A stretch of 64,000 bases of DNA from Pseudomonas entomophila (GTDB lineage: Bacteria > Pseudomonadota > Gammaproteobacteria > Pseudomonadales > Pseudomonadaceae), in contig NZ_JARGCS010000036.1 of NCBI RefSeq assembly GCF_029193575.1, positions 1 through 64,000 of the forward strand. The letters run 5' to 3'. The notes under the pieces are model-generated. The model did no database searches. It was given only the letters and a program-made list of their open reading frames with translations, and had not been told where the DNA came from. The translations under genes were made by a program, and so were the position numbers. Positions within the stretch are counted from its first letter, which is position 1; each line of letters begins with the position of its first letter. Below, one piece after another: positions 7,348-14,842 of this stretch.

Positions 7348-8055
7348 CTAGAAGTCGTCTTCGACTTCCCCATCCTTGACCTTGAACTCGCGGTTCTGCA
7401 GGTAGGCGTTGCGGATGAAGATGTACTTGTCGCCCTGGATCAGCCTCTCGGCCGACAGCAGGTTGGCGCGGGTATCGATGATGTCCAGCGCGAAGATCGA
7501 GTTGCGCGTCGGCACATGATCGATGTAGCGGTAGGGTTCGGTGTAGGTGTCCGGATACTTGGCCAGGCCGTCACGCACGGTGCTTGGCCCCAGTAGCGGG
7601 ATCACCACGTACGGGCCGCTCGGCACGCCCCAGTAGCCCAGGGTCTGGCCGAAGTCCTCGTCGTTGCGCTGCAAGCCCATGCGGGTGCCCACATCGAAGA
7701 AGCCGCCCAGGCCGAAGGTGGTGTTGACGATCAGCCGCGCCGTATCCACGCCTGCGGCGTGGGGCTTGAGCTGGAGGATGTTGTTGGCCAGGTTGGTGAC
7801 GTCCCCGAGGTTCCGGAACATGTTGTGGATACCCTCCTCGAGGAACTGCGGGGTAATCGCCTGGTAACCCTTGGCCAGCGGTTTGAGGGCGTAGGTGTCC
7901 ACGGTGTCGTTGAACCTGAAGATCGGTCGGTTGACCACTTCCCAGGGATCTTCCTCGGTCGCGGCCTGGGTGGCAGCCACCGGCGCCAGCAACAGGCTGG
8001 CGCAGACACAGGCCTGGGCGATGCGCTCGATCACGCCGGCACCGATCCTCTGCAT
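7348..8055 (-). CDS. mlaA: Outer-membrane lipid asymmetry protein MlaA (VacJ)
   Basis: MlaA removes mislocalised phospholipids from the outer leaflet of the outer membrane and passes them to the Mla transport chain. The start at 8055 (MQRIGAGVIERIAQ...) has a clear GGAGA ribosome-binding site and gives a signal sequence of about 31 residues; longer readings lack this. Family motifs are EEDPWEVVNRPIFRFND, NTTFGLGGFFDVG and GYWGVPSGPYVVIPLLGPSTVRD (shown only as key segments). Unlike E. coli MlaA, no lipobox Cys follows the hydrophobic core; the mature start AATEEDP looks like signal-peptidase-I processing. The other mla genes are not nearby, as is usual. Confidence 0.93.
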   Translation of the reverse strand: MQRIGAGVIERIAQACVCASLLLAPVAATQAATEEDPWEVVNRPIFRFNDTVDTYALKPLAKGYQAITPQFLEEGIHNMFRNLGDVTNLANNILQLKPHAAGVDTARLIVNTTFGLGGFFDVGTRMGLQRNDEDFGQTLGYWGVPSGPYVVIPLLGPSTVRDGLAKYPDTYTEPYRYIDHVPTRNSIFALDIIDTRANLLSAERLIQGDKYIFIRNAYLQNREFKVKDGEVEDDF

Positions 8056-8246
8056 AGATGTTTCTCCATCGGATTTCACAGGGCAGGCGCCCACGGCGCG
8101 CTGCTGACAAGGCGCCAGTATAATGGCTCCTACGCTGATAAAAAGCTTTACACATCTTTGCTCAACATTTTGTGAACAACTATTGCGGCAGTCATTGGAT
8201 GGTAACAATCCCCTTTTAGCCTGCGGACTATTTCAGGGACGTTGCC

Positions 8247-8810
8247 ATGCACGATGCACCTGCCTTCACCGCTGTGCTGTTCGGATTGCGCGGCTGCCTG
8301 GTTCAGCACGCCGAGGGCAGCCCCCTGCCCGCGCCCGGCGCCCTGGAAACCCTCGATGGCCTGCGCCGTCAACAAGTGCCGTGCATCTGGCTCGACGAAC
8401 TCAGCGCCCGCCAGGGCAAGCAACTGGCCGGTGTGCTTCCCGACTGGCTGCCTGGCCAGCTCAGCAACGGCTCAACCTGGCCCGCACCGAACGCCTGCTG
8501 GCAAGCCCTGATGGCCTTGCAAAGCGAGCGCCTGGACGGTTGCGTGCTGGTCAGCGGCGAGCCACGGCTGCTGCAGTCGGGGCTCAACGCTGGCCTGTGG
8601 ACCGTGGGCTTGGCGGCGTGCAGCCCGTCCTGCGACACCGCCTCGGCGCACTGGCAGGCCTTGAGCCAGCAGGAGCAGGAACTGGCCCGCGGCAAGGCGA
8701 CCCTCGAGCTGTTCGGCTTTGGCGTGCATTCGGTGATCGACCACCTGGAGTCGCTGGACACCTGCCTGGCCGACATCGCTCAACGCCGGCGCAAGGGTGA
8801 AAAACCCTGA
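8247..8810 (+). CDS. HAD-like protein lacking the catalytic Asp (phosphonatase-like pseudo-enzyme)
   Basis: A 187-residue protein with the layout of a haloacid-dehalogenase superfamily member of the phosphonatase-like group, but motif I, normally hhhDxDGT, reads AVLFGLRGCLV. Both catalytic Asp residues and the Thr are replaced. A motif-II-like segment (CVLVSGEPRLLQSGLNAGLWTVGL) retains the fold pattern, with Gly-Glu where GD is common. Hydrolase activity is therefore unlikely; a binding or regulatory role is inferred. The gene is divergent from mlaA and followed by a small DUF4404 gene about 120 bases on. It is conserved in Pseudomonas at this location as far as I recall (PA2803-type protein). 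Confidence 0.7.
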   Translation: MHDAPAFTAVLFGLRGCLVQHAEGSPLPAPGALETLDGLRRQQVPCIWLDELSARQGKQLAGVLPDWLPGQLSNGSTWPAPNACWQALMALQSERLDGCVLVSGEPRLLQSGLNAGLWTVGLAACSPSCDTASAHWQALSQQEQELARGKATLELFGFGVHSVIDHLESLDTCLADIAQRRRKGEKP

Positions 8811-8933
8811 CACAGCGGCGTTGACGCCAATCATGCAAAGCCGCACCGGGTGGATTACGCTTGAAGGCAGGCCAGAACCTTTGCGCTCGCGCAGTGGTCC
8901 ATGGCTTGCCTAGTAATGGACGGAGAACAACCA

Positions 8934-9197
8934 ATGCCTGCCCGCGAACTGCAAGAGCGACTCAATAGCCTGCGCGAGCAACTGGATCGCAATGTGCCGC
9001 TTTCAGAAGAAGAGCTCGCCAGTCTTCATGAAGAAGCGCGACAGATAGAGGCGCAGCTCAAGCTCGAGGAAGCCACGCCCGACAACAACCTGGTCGATGG
9101 CGTGAACCTGGCCATCGAACGTTTCGAAGTCGATCACCCCGACCTCACCGCGACGCTGCGCAGTATCGCCAATCACCTGCACAGCATGGGGATCTGA
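8934..9197 (+). CDS. DUF4404 family protein
   Basis: Small acidic, helical protein of 87 residues starting MPARELQERLNSLREQL. I chose the ATG at 8934 because GGAG sits eight bases upstream and the start matches the family; an upstream ATG at 8901 is in frame but poorly placed. The sequence is almost entirely predicted helix with heptad-like Leu spacing (residues 5-45), then a short conserved tail around VDGVNLAIERFEVDHPDLT. Function is unknown. It ends 33 bases from convergent queF, with a perfect hairpin between. Confidence 0.8.
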   Translation: MPARELQERLNSLREQLDRNVPLSEEELASLHEEARQIEAQLKLEEATPDNNLVDGVNLAIERFEVDHPDLTATLRSIANHLHSMGI

Positions 9198-9200
9198 CAC

Positions 9201-9227
9201 ATGAGGGGCCGCAACGCGGCCCCTCAT
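9201..9227. terminator. Bidirectional hairpin between DUF4404 gene and queF
   Basis: Perfect 12-base arms (ATGAGGGGCCGC and its complement, loop AAC) occupy almost all of the space between the two convergent stop codons. No long T-run follows on either strand, but the position and stability suggest a shared transcription end. Confidence 0.65.
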
Positions 9228-9229
9228 CC

Positions 9230-10060
9230 TCACTGCCGAACCAATCGCCCATTCGCCGGCCGCACCGCGCCGGTGCTGCGGTAGGGGTTGATGTCCAGCC
9301 CGCCCCGGCGCACGTAACGCGCATACACCGTCAAATGCTCTGGCGCCAGCAGGCGCAACAGGTCCAGATAGATGCGCTCGACGCACTGCTCATGGAAATC
9401 GGCATGCTGGCGGAAGCTCACCAGGTAGGTCAGCAGGCTGGCGTGGTCCAGGGCCCTGCCCTTGTATTCCACCACTACGCTGCCCCAGTCCGGCTGGCCG
9501 GTGACCGGGCAGTTGGATTTGAGCAAGTGGCTGTGCAACGTCTCCTCCACCACGCGGTCGGCCGAGCAACGCAGCAGTTCAGGCTGTGGCTGCTCGTAAT
9601 TGCTGATGCTCACGTCCAACGCATCGATGCACAGCCCCGGCAGTGCCACCACACCCTGCGCCTCGACCTCGCCCAGGCTGCGCACGCGCACCTGCACCGG
9701 CTTGCCAGCCGCGGCCGACAGGTCCTTCTCCAGGCACCTCTGCAGCTCGTCGGTGCTGCTGAATACGGTCTGGTTCAGCGAGTTGAGGTAGAGTTTGAAC
9801 GACTTGGATTCGATGATGTTCGGCGAGTCCGCCGGGATGGCGAACTCGCCGATCGCCACCACCGGCTTGCCCGACGGCAGTAGCCAGGACAGCTCGAAGC
9901 AGTTCCAGTAATCCACGCCCTGCCATGGCAGGGTCTGGGCAGTCACGCCCAGTTCCGCCCATTTCGCCGTGCGCGGGATGGGGAACAACAGTTCGGGGCT
10001 GTAGGTGGCGATGTATTCGCTGGACTTGCCCAGCGGGGAATGTTCGGCGGCGGGATGCAT
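9230..10060 (-). CDS. queF: NADPH-dependent 7-cyano-7-deazaguanine reductase QueF
   Basis: Reduces preQ0 to preQ1 in the pathway to queuosine, the modified wobble base of several tRNAs. At 276 residues it is the long, two-domain (YqcD/unimodular T-fold) type. The nucleophile is Cys184 in LKSNCPVTGQPDWG, with Asp191 as the partner acid, and the QueF motif ESKSFKLYLNS is at residues 84-94. The ATG at 10060 (MHPAAEHSPLGK) matches the usual family length; a TTG seven codons upstream is less likely. It lies next to the cupredoxin gene on the same strand but appears functionally unrelated. Confidence 0.96.
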   Translation of the reverse strand: MHPAAEHSPLGKSSEYIATYSPELLFPIPRTAKWAELGVTAQTLPWQGVDYWNCFELSWLLPSGKPVVAIGEFAIPADSPNIIESKSFKLYLNSLNQTVFSSTDELQRCLEKDLSAAAGKPVQVRVRSLGEVEAQGVVALPGLCIDALDVSISNYEQPQPELLRCSADRVVEETLHSHLLKSNCPVTGQPDWGSVVVEYKGRALDHASLLTYLVSFRQHADFHEQCVERIYLDLLRLLAPEHLTVYARYVRRGGLDINPYRSTGAVRPANGRLVRQ

Positions 10061-10126
10061 GGACCTGACCTGAAGGTTCAAAATGAAACCATTCTACCGG
10101 TTTTGCACCCTGCCTTGGGGCTGATG

Positions 10127-10612
10127 TCACTCGATGGTCAAGTCACCGACCATGCCAGCCTGGTAGTGCCCTGGCACGTTGCATGCGAACTCGATGGGCG
10201 CCGACTTGCGAAAGGTCCAGGTCAAGTCGGCGCGCTGACCGGGCTGCACCAGCACGGTGTTGCCCGCAGCGTGGCCATGGCCCATTTGACCATGGTCCAT
10301 GCCGACCATGCTGGCGTGGTCCATGCCCTGCATGGCGGCCATTTCCTTCTGGTGCTCGACATGCATGGCCTTCTCGCCCAAGTTGAACTCATGCGCCAGT
10401 TGGCCCTGGTTGACGATCACGAAACGTATGGTCTCGCCAGCCTTGACCTTGAGGCTCTTGGGCTCGAAGGCGATGTCCTTGAGCACCACATCGACGCTGC
10501 GGGTGGCCTTCGAGGCCGGCGCTGGTTCGCCAAAGGCGAAGGCCTTGGCGCTGTCGGCGAACGCCGGCAGGCTACCCACGGCGAGTGCGGCGGCGAGGAT
10601 CAGTTTTTTCAT
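10127..10612 (-). CDS. Periplasmic cupredoxin with Met/His-rich insert (CopI-like)
   Basis: A 161-residue exported protein: signal peptide MKKLILAAALAVGSLPAFA, then a cupredoxin fold. Type-1 copper ligands are visible as His74 (LAHEFN), Cys144, His149 and Met154 (CNVPGHYQAGM). Between strands lies an unusual segment rich in Met and His (about residues 83-115, with MDHASMVGMDHGQMGHGH), which could hold additional Cu(I) or Cu(II). It is divergent from copRS with a CusR/CopR-like box between, so copper-inducible expression is inferred. It resembles the cupredoxin next to copRS in P. aeruginosa and CopI proteins that protect against copper. A role in periplasmic copper binding is likely; electron transfer cannot be excluded. 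Confidence 0.85.
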   Translation of the reverse strand: MKKLILAAALAVGSLPAFADSAKAFAFGEPAPASKATRSVDVVLKDIAFEPKSLKVKAGETIRFVIVNQGQLAHEFNLGEKAMHVEHQKEMAAMQGMDHASMVGMDHGQMGHGHAAGNTVLVQPGQRADLTWTFRKSAPIEFACNVPGHYQAGMVGDLTIE

Positions 10613-10685
10613 GTGTGCTCCGGGGTGTTCGGCGGGAATGTCACCACTCTAGGAGGGCGTGACTGGCGGCCACCTGACAGGCAGA

Positions 10686-10699
10686 TTACAACTTTGTCA
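10686..10699. promoter_or_regulatory. Putative CopR/CusR-type operator
   Basis: TTACAA-CT-TTGTCA matches the CusR/CopR-type palindrome TGACAA-NN-TTGTCA with one mismatch. It lies between the divergent cupredoxin and copR genes. A second, wider pairing (CTGACA at 10674-10679 with TGTCAG at 10695-10700) overlaps it. The assignment rests on similarity to the E. coli consensus and the neighbouring regulator. Confidence 0.55.
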
Positions 10700-10783
10700 G
10701 CTGGGGCACGGTGCTCAGGCGTCACGTATCATTTGCGCAACCGCACCTCCGCCCCCACCAAGCGCGCAACACAAGGGACTGCC

Positions 10784-11464
10784 ATGAAACTACTGATCGT
10801 CGAAGACCAGGCCAAGACAGGACAGTATCTGCGCCAAGGCCTGAGCGAAGCGGGCTTCGCCACCGAACTGGCCAGCGACGGCGAAACCGGGCAATTCCTG
10901 GCCCTGACCGGCGACCATGACCTGTTGATCCTCGACGTGATGCTGCCTGGCCGCGACGGCTGGCAGATCCTCCAGGCCGTGCGTCAGGCCGGCCTGGACA
11001 CTCCCGTGCTGTTCCTCACCGCCCGCGACGCCGTGCAAGACCGTGTACACGGCCTGGAACTCGGCGCCGACGACTACCTCATCAAGCCCTTCGCCTTCTC
11101 CGAACTGCTGGCCCGTGTGCGCAGCCTGCTGCGCCGCGGCGCCAGCCCCAGCCAGGACACCACCCTAACCCTGGCCGACCTGCGCCTGGACCTGATCCGC
11201 CGCCGCGCCGAACGCGCCGGCCAGCGCATCGACCTGACCGCCAAGGAGTTCGCCCTGCTTGAACTGCTGCTGCGCCGCCAGGGCGAGGTGCTGCCCAAGT
11301 CGCTGATCGCCTCGCAGGTGTGGGACATGAACTTCGACAGCGACACCAACGTCATCGAGGTGGCTATCCGCCGCCTGCGCCTGAAGATCGACGACAGCCA
11401 CCCGAACAAGCTGATCCATACCGTGCGCGGCATGGGCTACGTGCTCGAGGAGCGCCACGACTGA
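10784..11464 (+). CDS. copR: Copper-responsive response regulator CopR
   Basis: OmpR/PhoB-type regulator of 226 residues. The receiver has phospho-acceptor Asp51 in LLILDVMLPGRDGW and Lys in DDYLIKPFAFSELLAR; the C-terminal winged helix includes LTAKEFALLELLLRR and DTNVIEVAIRRLR. It belongs to the CopR/CusR/IrlR subgroup that controls copper resistance. The ATG at 10784 (MKLLIVEDQAKTGQYL) fits the family; longer readings pass through the divergent promoter. Its TGA overlaps the copS ATG by one base, so the two are translationally coupled. The divergent cupredoxin gene and the palindrome between them are probable targets. Confidence 0.88.
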   Translation: MKLLIVEDQAKTGQYLRQGLSEAGFATELASDGETGQFLALTGDHDLLILDVMLPGRDGWQILQAVRQAGLDTPVLFLTARDAVQDRVHGLELGADDYLIKPFAFSELLARVRSLLRRGASPSQDTTLTLADLRLDLIRRRAERAGQRIDLTAKEFALLELLLRRQGEVLPKSLIASQVWDMNFDSDTNVIEVAIRRLRLKIDDSHPNKLIHTVRGMGYVLEERHD

Positions 11465-12813
11465 TGCGCCGGCTTTCCCTCGGAGGCCGCCTGGCCCTGC
11501 TGTTCGCCGCCTGCACCGCAGCCGTCTCACTGACTGCGGGGTTGCTGTTCAACCGCGCCAGCGAACAGCACTTCATCGAACTCGACCAACAGTTGCTCGA
11601 CGCCCGCGCCTCACTGATGCGCACCCAGCTCGACGGGGTAACCAGCGCCGAGCAGTTGGCCACTCGCCTGCCAGCGGTGCGCAACGAACTCAGCCACCAG
11701 GCCGACCTGGCCCTGCGCGTGCGCGGCGCCGATGGCGCCCTGTGGTTCGACAGCCGCGCCGCACTGCCGGACTCGCCACCGCGCACGGGCCTGGCAACCC
11801 TGCACGCCGACGGCGTCGACTACCGCAGCCTGTGCGTGCAACTGCGCGACGGCGACACGCGCTCCCCGCAGTTGACCCTGTTCCTCGACATCACCCACCA
11901 CCAGCACTTCCTGCAGCGCATGCAACAACTGATCTGGCTCACCGTCGGCCTCTCGGCGCTGGCCACCGCGCTGCTCGGCGCCTGGGCCGCGCGTCGTGGC
12001 CTGCAACCCCTACGCCAGATGGGCGCGGTGGCCGCCAGCGTCAGCGCACGCTCGCTGACGACGCGCCTGCCGGTGGCGCAATTGCCTGAGGAGCTGGCCG
12101 AGCTGGGTGAGACCGTCAACGCCATGCTGCAGCGCCTGGACGATGCGTTCCAGCGCCTGTCGGCATTCTCCGCCGACATCGCCCATGAGCTACGCACGCC
12201 GCTGTCGAACCTGCTGACCCACACCCAGGTCACCCTCACCCGCCCACGCAGCCTGGAAGAGTACCGCGAGGCCCTGCACGGCAACCTCGAGGAACTGCAA
12301 TGGATGGCGCAGATGGTCAACGACATGCTGTTCCTGGCCAAGGCCGACCACGGCCTGCTGATGCCCTGCCGCCAGCCGCTGGACCTGGGGCTGGAAACCG
12401 ATGCATTGCTGGAGTACTACGCGCCACTGGCCGAGGATGCCGGCATCACCCTGCATCGGGTGGGCAACGCGCGCACCGAGGGCGATCGACACATGCTGCG
12501 CCGCGCGCTCTCCAACCTGCTGGACAATGCCCTGCGCTTCGCGCCCAAGGGCGGGACGGTGGAAGTGGTGCTGGAGCCGGGATTGCGCATCAGCGTGGGC
12601 AATACGGGGCCAGCGATCGCGCCGCAGGCACTGCCGCGCTTGTTCGACCGTTTCTACCGGGCGGACCCGGCGCGCCAGGAAGGCAGCAGCGAGCATGCGG
12701 GGTTGGGGCTAGCGATCACCCGGTCGATCGTGCAGGCTCATGGCGGGAACATTCGGGTGGAATGTGAAGGGGGTTGGACGCGGTTTCTGATCGAGTTGCC
12801 CGAGGCGTCATGA
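11464..12813 (+). CDS. copS: Copper-sensing histidine kinase CopS
   Basis: Membrane sensor kinase of 449 residues. Transmembrane segments lie at about residues 8-28 and 155-176, enclosing a periplasmic sensor domain with several His residues (including THHQHF near 145, just before the second segment). A HAMP domain (about 178-230) leads to the phospho-His, His241, in SADIAHELRTPLSNL; the ATPase domain has N, G1 and G2 boxes (NLLDNALRF, GNTGPAI, GLGLAIT). Heavy-metal sensor kinase features fit CopS/CusS. Start ATG overlaps the copR stop. The metal specificity is inferred from the neighbouring cupredoxin and CopR similarity. Confidence 0.88.
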   Translation: MRRLSLGGRLALLFAACTAAVSLTAGLLFNRASEQHFIELDQQLLDARASLMRTQLDGVTSAEQLATRLPAVRNELSHQADLALRVRGADGALWFDSRAALPDSPPRTGLATLHADGVDYRSLCVQLRDGDTRSPQLTLFLDITHHQHFLQRMQQLIWLTVGLSALATALLGAWAARRGLQPLRQMGAVAASVSARSLTTRLPVAQLPEELAELGETVNAMLQRLDDAFQRLSAFSADIAHELRTPLSNLLTHTQVTLTRPRSLEEYREALHGNLEELQWMAQMVNDMLFLAKADHGLLMPCRQPLDLGLETDALLEYYAPLAEDAGITLHRVGNARTEGDRHMLRRALSNLLDNALRFAPKGGTVEVVLEPGLRISVGNTGPAIAPQALPRLFDRFYRADPARQEGSSEHAGLGLAITRSIVQAHGGNIRVECEGGWTRFLIELPEAS

Positions 12814-12815
12814 CC

Positions 12816-12843
12816 AAGGGGGCCGCTGCGCGCCCCCCCCCTT
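12816..12843. terminator. Hairpin between convergent copS and lolE
   Basis: AAGGGGGC pairs with a following GCCCCCCCCCTT around a short loop in the 33-base gap between the two stop codons. It resembles a terminator stem without a clear T-tract. Confidence 0.5.
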
Positions 12844-12846
12844 CGA

Positions 12847-14091
12847 TCACTCGTAGCGCAACGCCATCGCCGGCTCCACCTGCGACGCCCGGTACGCCGG
12901 ATACAGCGTGGCGAGGAAGCTCATCACCAACCCTGCGGTGCAGATGATCGCCACGTCGCCCCATTGCAACTGCGACGGCAGGCTGCTGATGAAATACACG
13001 TCAGAAGTGAAGATGTGCTGCCCGGTCACCCGCTCCAGCCAGCCGACGATCTCGCTGACATTCAGCGCCGCGACTACCCCGAGCACGCCGCCCAGCACCG
13101 TGCCGACGATACCGATCAACGTCCCCTGGACCATGAACGTGCCCATGATCTGCGATGGCGTGGCGCCAATGGTGCGCAGGATCGCGATGTCCGCCCCCTT
13201 GTCGTTCACCACCATCACCAGGGTGGCGATGATGTTGAACGCCGCCACAGCGATGATCATCATCAGCAGCAGGCCGATCATGGTCTTTTCCATCTTCATC
13301 GCACTGAACAGGCTGCCCTGGGTGTGCGACCAGTCATCGGCGTGATACCCCTCCCCTAGCCCCGTGGCGATCGCCTTGGACACCTGCGGCGCGGCATACA
13401 GGTCATGCAGCTTCAGGCGCACGCCCTGCACCTGGCCTGGCGCCCAGCGCTGCATCTCACCGGCATCGGCGACATGGATGTAAGCCTGCGAGCCATCCAG
13501 CTCGGCGCCGACCTTGAAGATGCCGACCACGGTCAGGCGCTGCATGCGCGGGGTGATGCCGCCCGGCGCCTTGCTCACCTCAGGCACGATCAGCGTCAGT
13601 TTGTCGCCGGTGTTCAGGCGAAAGCGCCGCGCGGTCAGCTCGCCAAGGACCACGCCGTACTCGCCCGGAAGCAGGTTCTGTAACGCGCCCTGGACGATGT
13701 GCTGGCCGACGATGGACACCTTGCCCTCCTGGGCCGGGTCGATGCCGCTGACCTGGATCGGCTGCATCGCGCCCTTGTAGGAGAGCATGCCCTCCATCTC
13801 GGTGAGCGGCGCGGCGGCCATCACCGCGGGGTTCTTCAGCGCGCGGTCGGCCACCTGCTGCCAGTTGTCCAGCGGCTGCGCGCCGAGGATCGCGGCATGC
13901 GGCACCAGGCCGAGGATGCGCGAGCTCATCTCGCGCTGGAAGCCGTTCATCACCGACAGCACCACGATCATCGCCAGCACGCCCAGGGACAGGCCGATCA
14001 TCGAGGTCATGGAAATGAACGAGATGAAGTGGTTGCGGCGCTTGGCACGGGTGTAGCGAGCACCGATGAACAAGGGCAAGGGTCTGAACAT
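12847..14091 (-). CDS. lolE: Lipoprotein-releasing ABC transporter permease LolE
   Basis: Inner-membrane subunit of LolCDE, which extracts outer-membrane lipoproteins from the inner membrane for LolA. The protein has the MacB/FtsX topology: one N-terminal helix (about 22-48, MIGLSLGVLAMIVVLSVMNGF), a large periplasmic domain (about 50-270), and three C-terminal helices ending PAYRASQVEPAMALRYE. It is about 414 residues and closely similar to the LolC copy upstream, including the shared RYTRAKRRNHF start. The start at 14091 (MFRPLPLF) parallels LolC. A strong intrinsic terminator lies between lolD and this gene, so its expression may be partly uncoupled from lolCD. C versus E is assigned by gene order. 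Confidence 0.88.
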   Translation of the reverse strand: MFRPLPLFIGARYTRAKRRNHFISFISMTSMIGLSLGVLAMIVVLSVMNGFQREMSSRILGLVPHAAILGAQPLDNWQQVADRALKNPAVMAAAPLTEMEGMLSYKGAMQPIQVSGIDPAQEGKVSIVGQHIVQGALQNLLPGEYGVVLGELTARRFRLNTGDKLTLIVPEVSKAPGGITPRMQRLTVVGIFKVGAELDGSQAYIHVADAGEMQRWAPGQVQGVRLKLHDLYAAPQVSKAIATGLGEGYHADDWSHTQGSLFSAMKMEKTMIGLLLMMIIAVAAFNIIATLVMVVNDKGADIAILRTIGATPSQIMGTFMVQGTLIGIVGTVLGGVLGVVAALNVSEIVGWLERVTGQHIFTSDVYFISSLPSQLQWGDVAIICTAGLVMSFLATLYPAYRASQVEPAMALRYE

Positions 14092-14109
14092 GTGTGGCAT
14101 TACCCAATG

Positions 14110-14143
14110 AAAAAAGAAAACGGGGCAGCCAACGCGGCCCCGT
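14110..14143 (-). terminator. Intrinsic terminator between lolD and lolE
   Basis: On the minus strand, a stem of ACGGGGC with GCCCCGT (14137-14143 and 14120-14126, ten-base loop) is followed by TTTC and a run of six Ts. It lies after the lolD stop and just before the lolE start, so it should attenuate transcription into lolE. Confidence 0.75.
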
Positions 14144-14151
14144 GCAATCGG

Positions 14152-14835
14152 TCAGATGGCGACCAGTCGCCCATCTTCCAGACGCAGCACGCGGTCCATC
14201 TGGCGCGCCAGGTTGAGGTCGTGGGTGACCACCAGGAACGCGGTGCGCGAAGCCGTGGACAGCTCCTGCATCAACTCCTGGATGCCTTGGGCGGTGTGAT
14301 GGTCGAGGTTGCCGGTCGGCTCGTCGAGCATCACCAGGCCCGGTCGGTTGACCAACGCCCGGGCGATCGCCACACGCTGGCGCTCACCGCCGGACAACTC
14401 GGCCGGCTTGTGACTGAGCCGGTGCCCCAGGCCCACGCGCTTGAGCAACGCCTCGGCACGCTCGCGGGCTTCAGGGATCGCCGTGCGGCCGATCAGCAGC
14501 GGCATGCAGACGTTCTCCAGCGCGGTGAACTCCGGCAGCAGGTGGTGGAACTGGTAGACGAAGCCCAGCGCGCGATTGCGCAGCAGGCCACGCGCGCGCT
14601 CGCCCAGGGCCGACAGCTCCTCGCCGGCCAGCCAGACGCTGCCCTGGGTTGGGGTGTCGAGGCCGCCCAGCAGGTTGAGCAAGGTACTCTTGCCCGACCC
14701 CGAGCTGCCGACGATGGCCACCCGCTCACCCGGGAGCAGCTCCAGGCTCAACCCGGACAGCACCTGCACCGACTCCGGGCCTTCGTCATAGGACTTGCCC
14801 AGGTTGCGGCAACTCAGTACGGCTTTATCACTCAT
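14152..14835 (-). CDS. lolD: Lipoprotein-releasing ABC transporter ATPase LolD
   Basis: ATPase that powers LolCE. Walker A is GSSGSGKSTLLNLL, signature LSGGERQRVAIARAL, Walker B VMLDEPTGNLD, and H-loop VVTHD. The ATG at 14835 (MSDKAVLSC) gives 227 residues, the usual LolD length, and starts seven bases after the lolC stop; ATGs further upstream would overlap lolC. It is encoded between its two membrane partners, and a terminator follows it. Confidence 0.95.
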   Translation of the reverse strand: MSDKAVLSCRNLGKSYDEGPESVQVLSGLSLELLPGERVAIVGSSGSGKSTLLNLLGGLDTPTQGSVWLAGEELSALGERARGLLRNRALGFVYQFHHLLPEFTALENVCMPLLIGRTAIPEARERAEALLKRVGLGHRLSHKPAELSGGERQRVAIARALVNRPGLVMLDEPTGNLDHHTAQGIQELMQELSTASRTAFLVVTHDLNLARQMDRVLRLEDGRLVAI

Positions 14836-14842
14836 GCGCGAC

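Noticed and set aside
8119..8124. Perfect TATAAT between mlaA and the HAD-like gene
   Set aside because: The base region 16-18 upstream (GCGCGC) is nothing like a -35, so I did not call a promoter.
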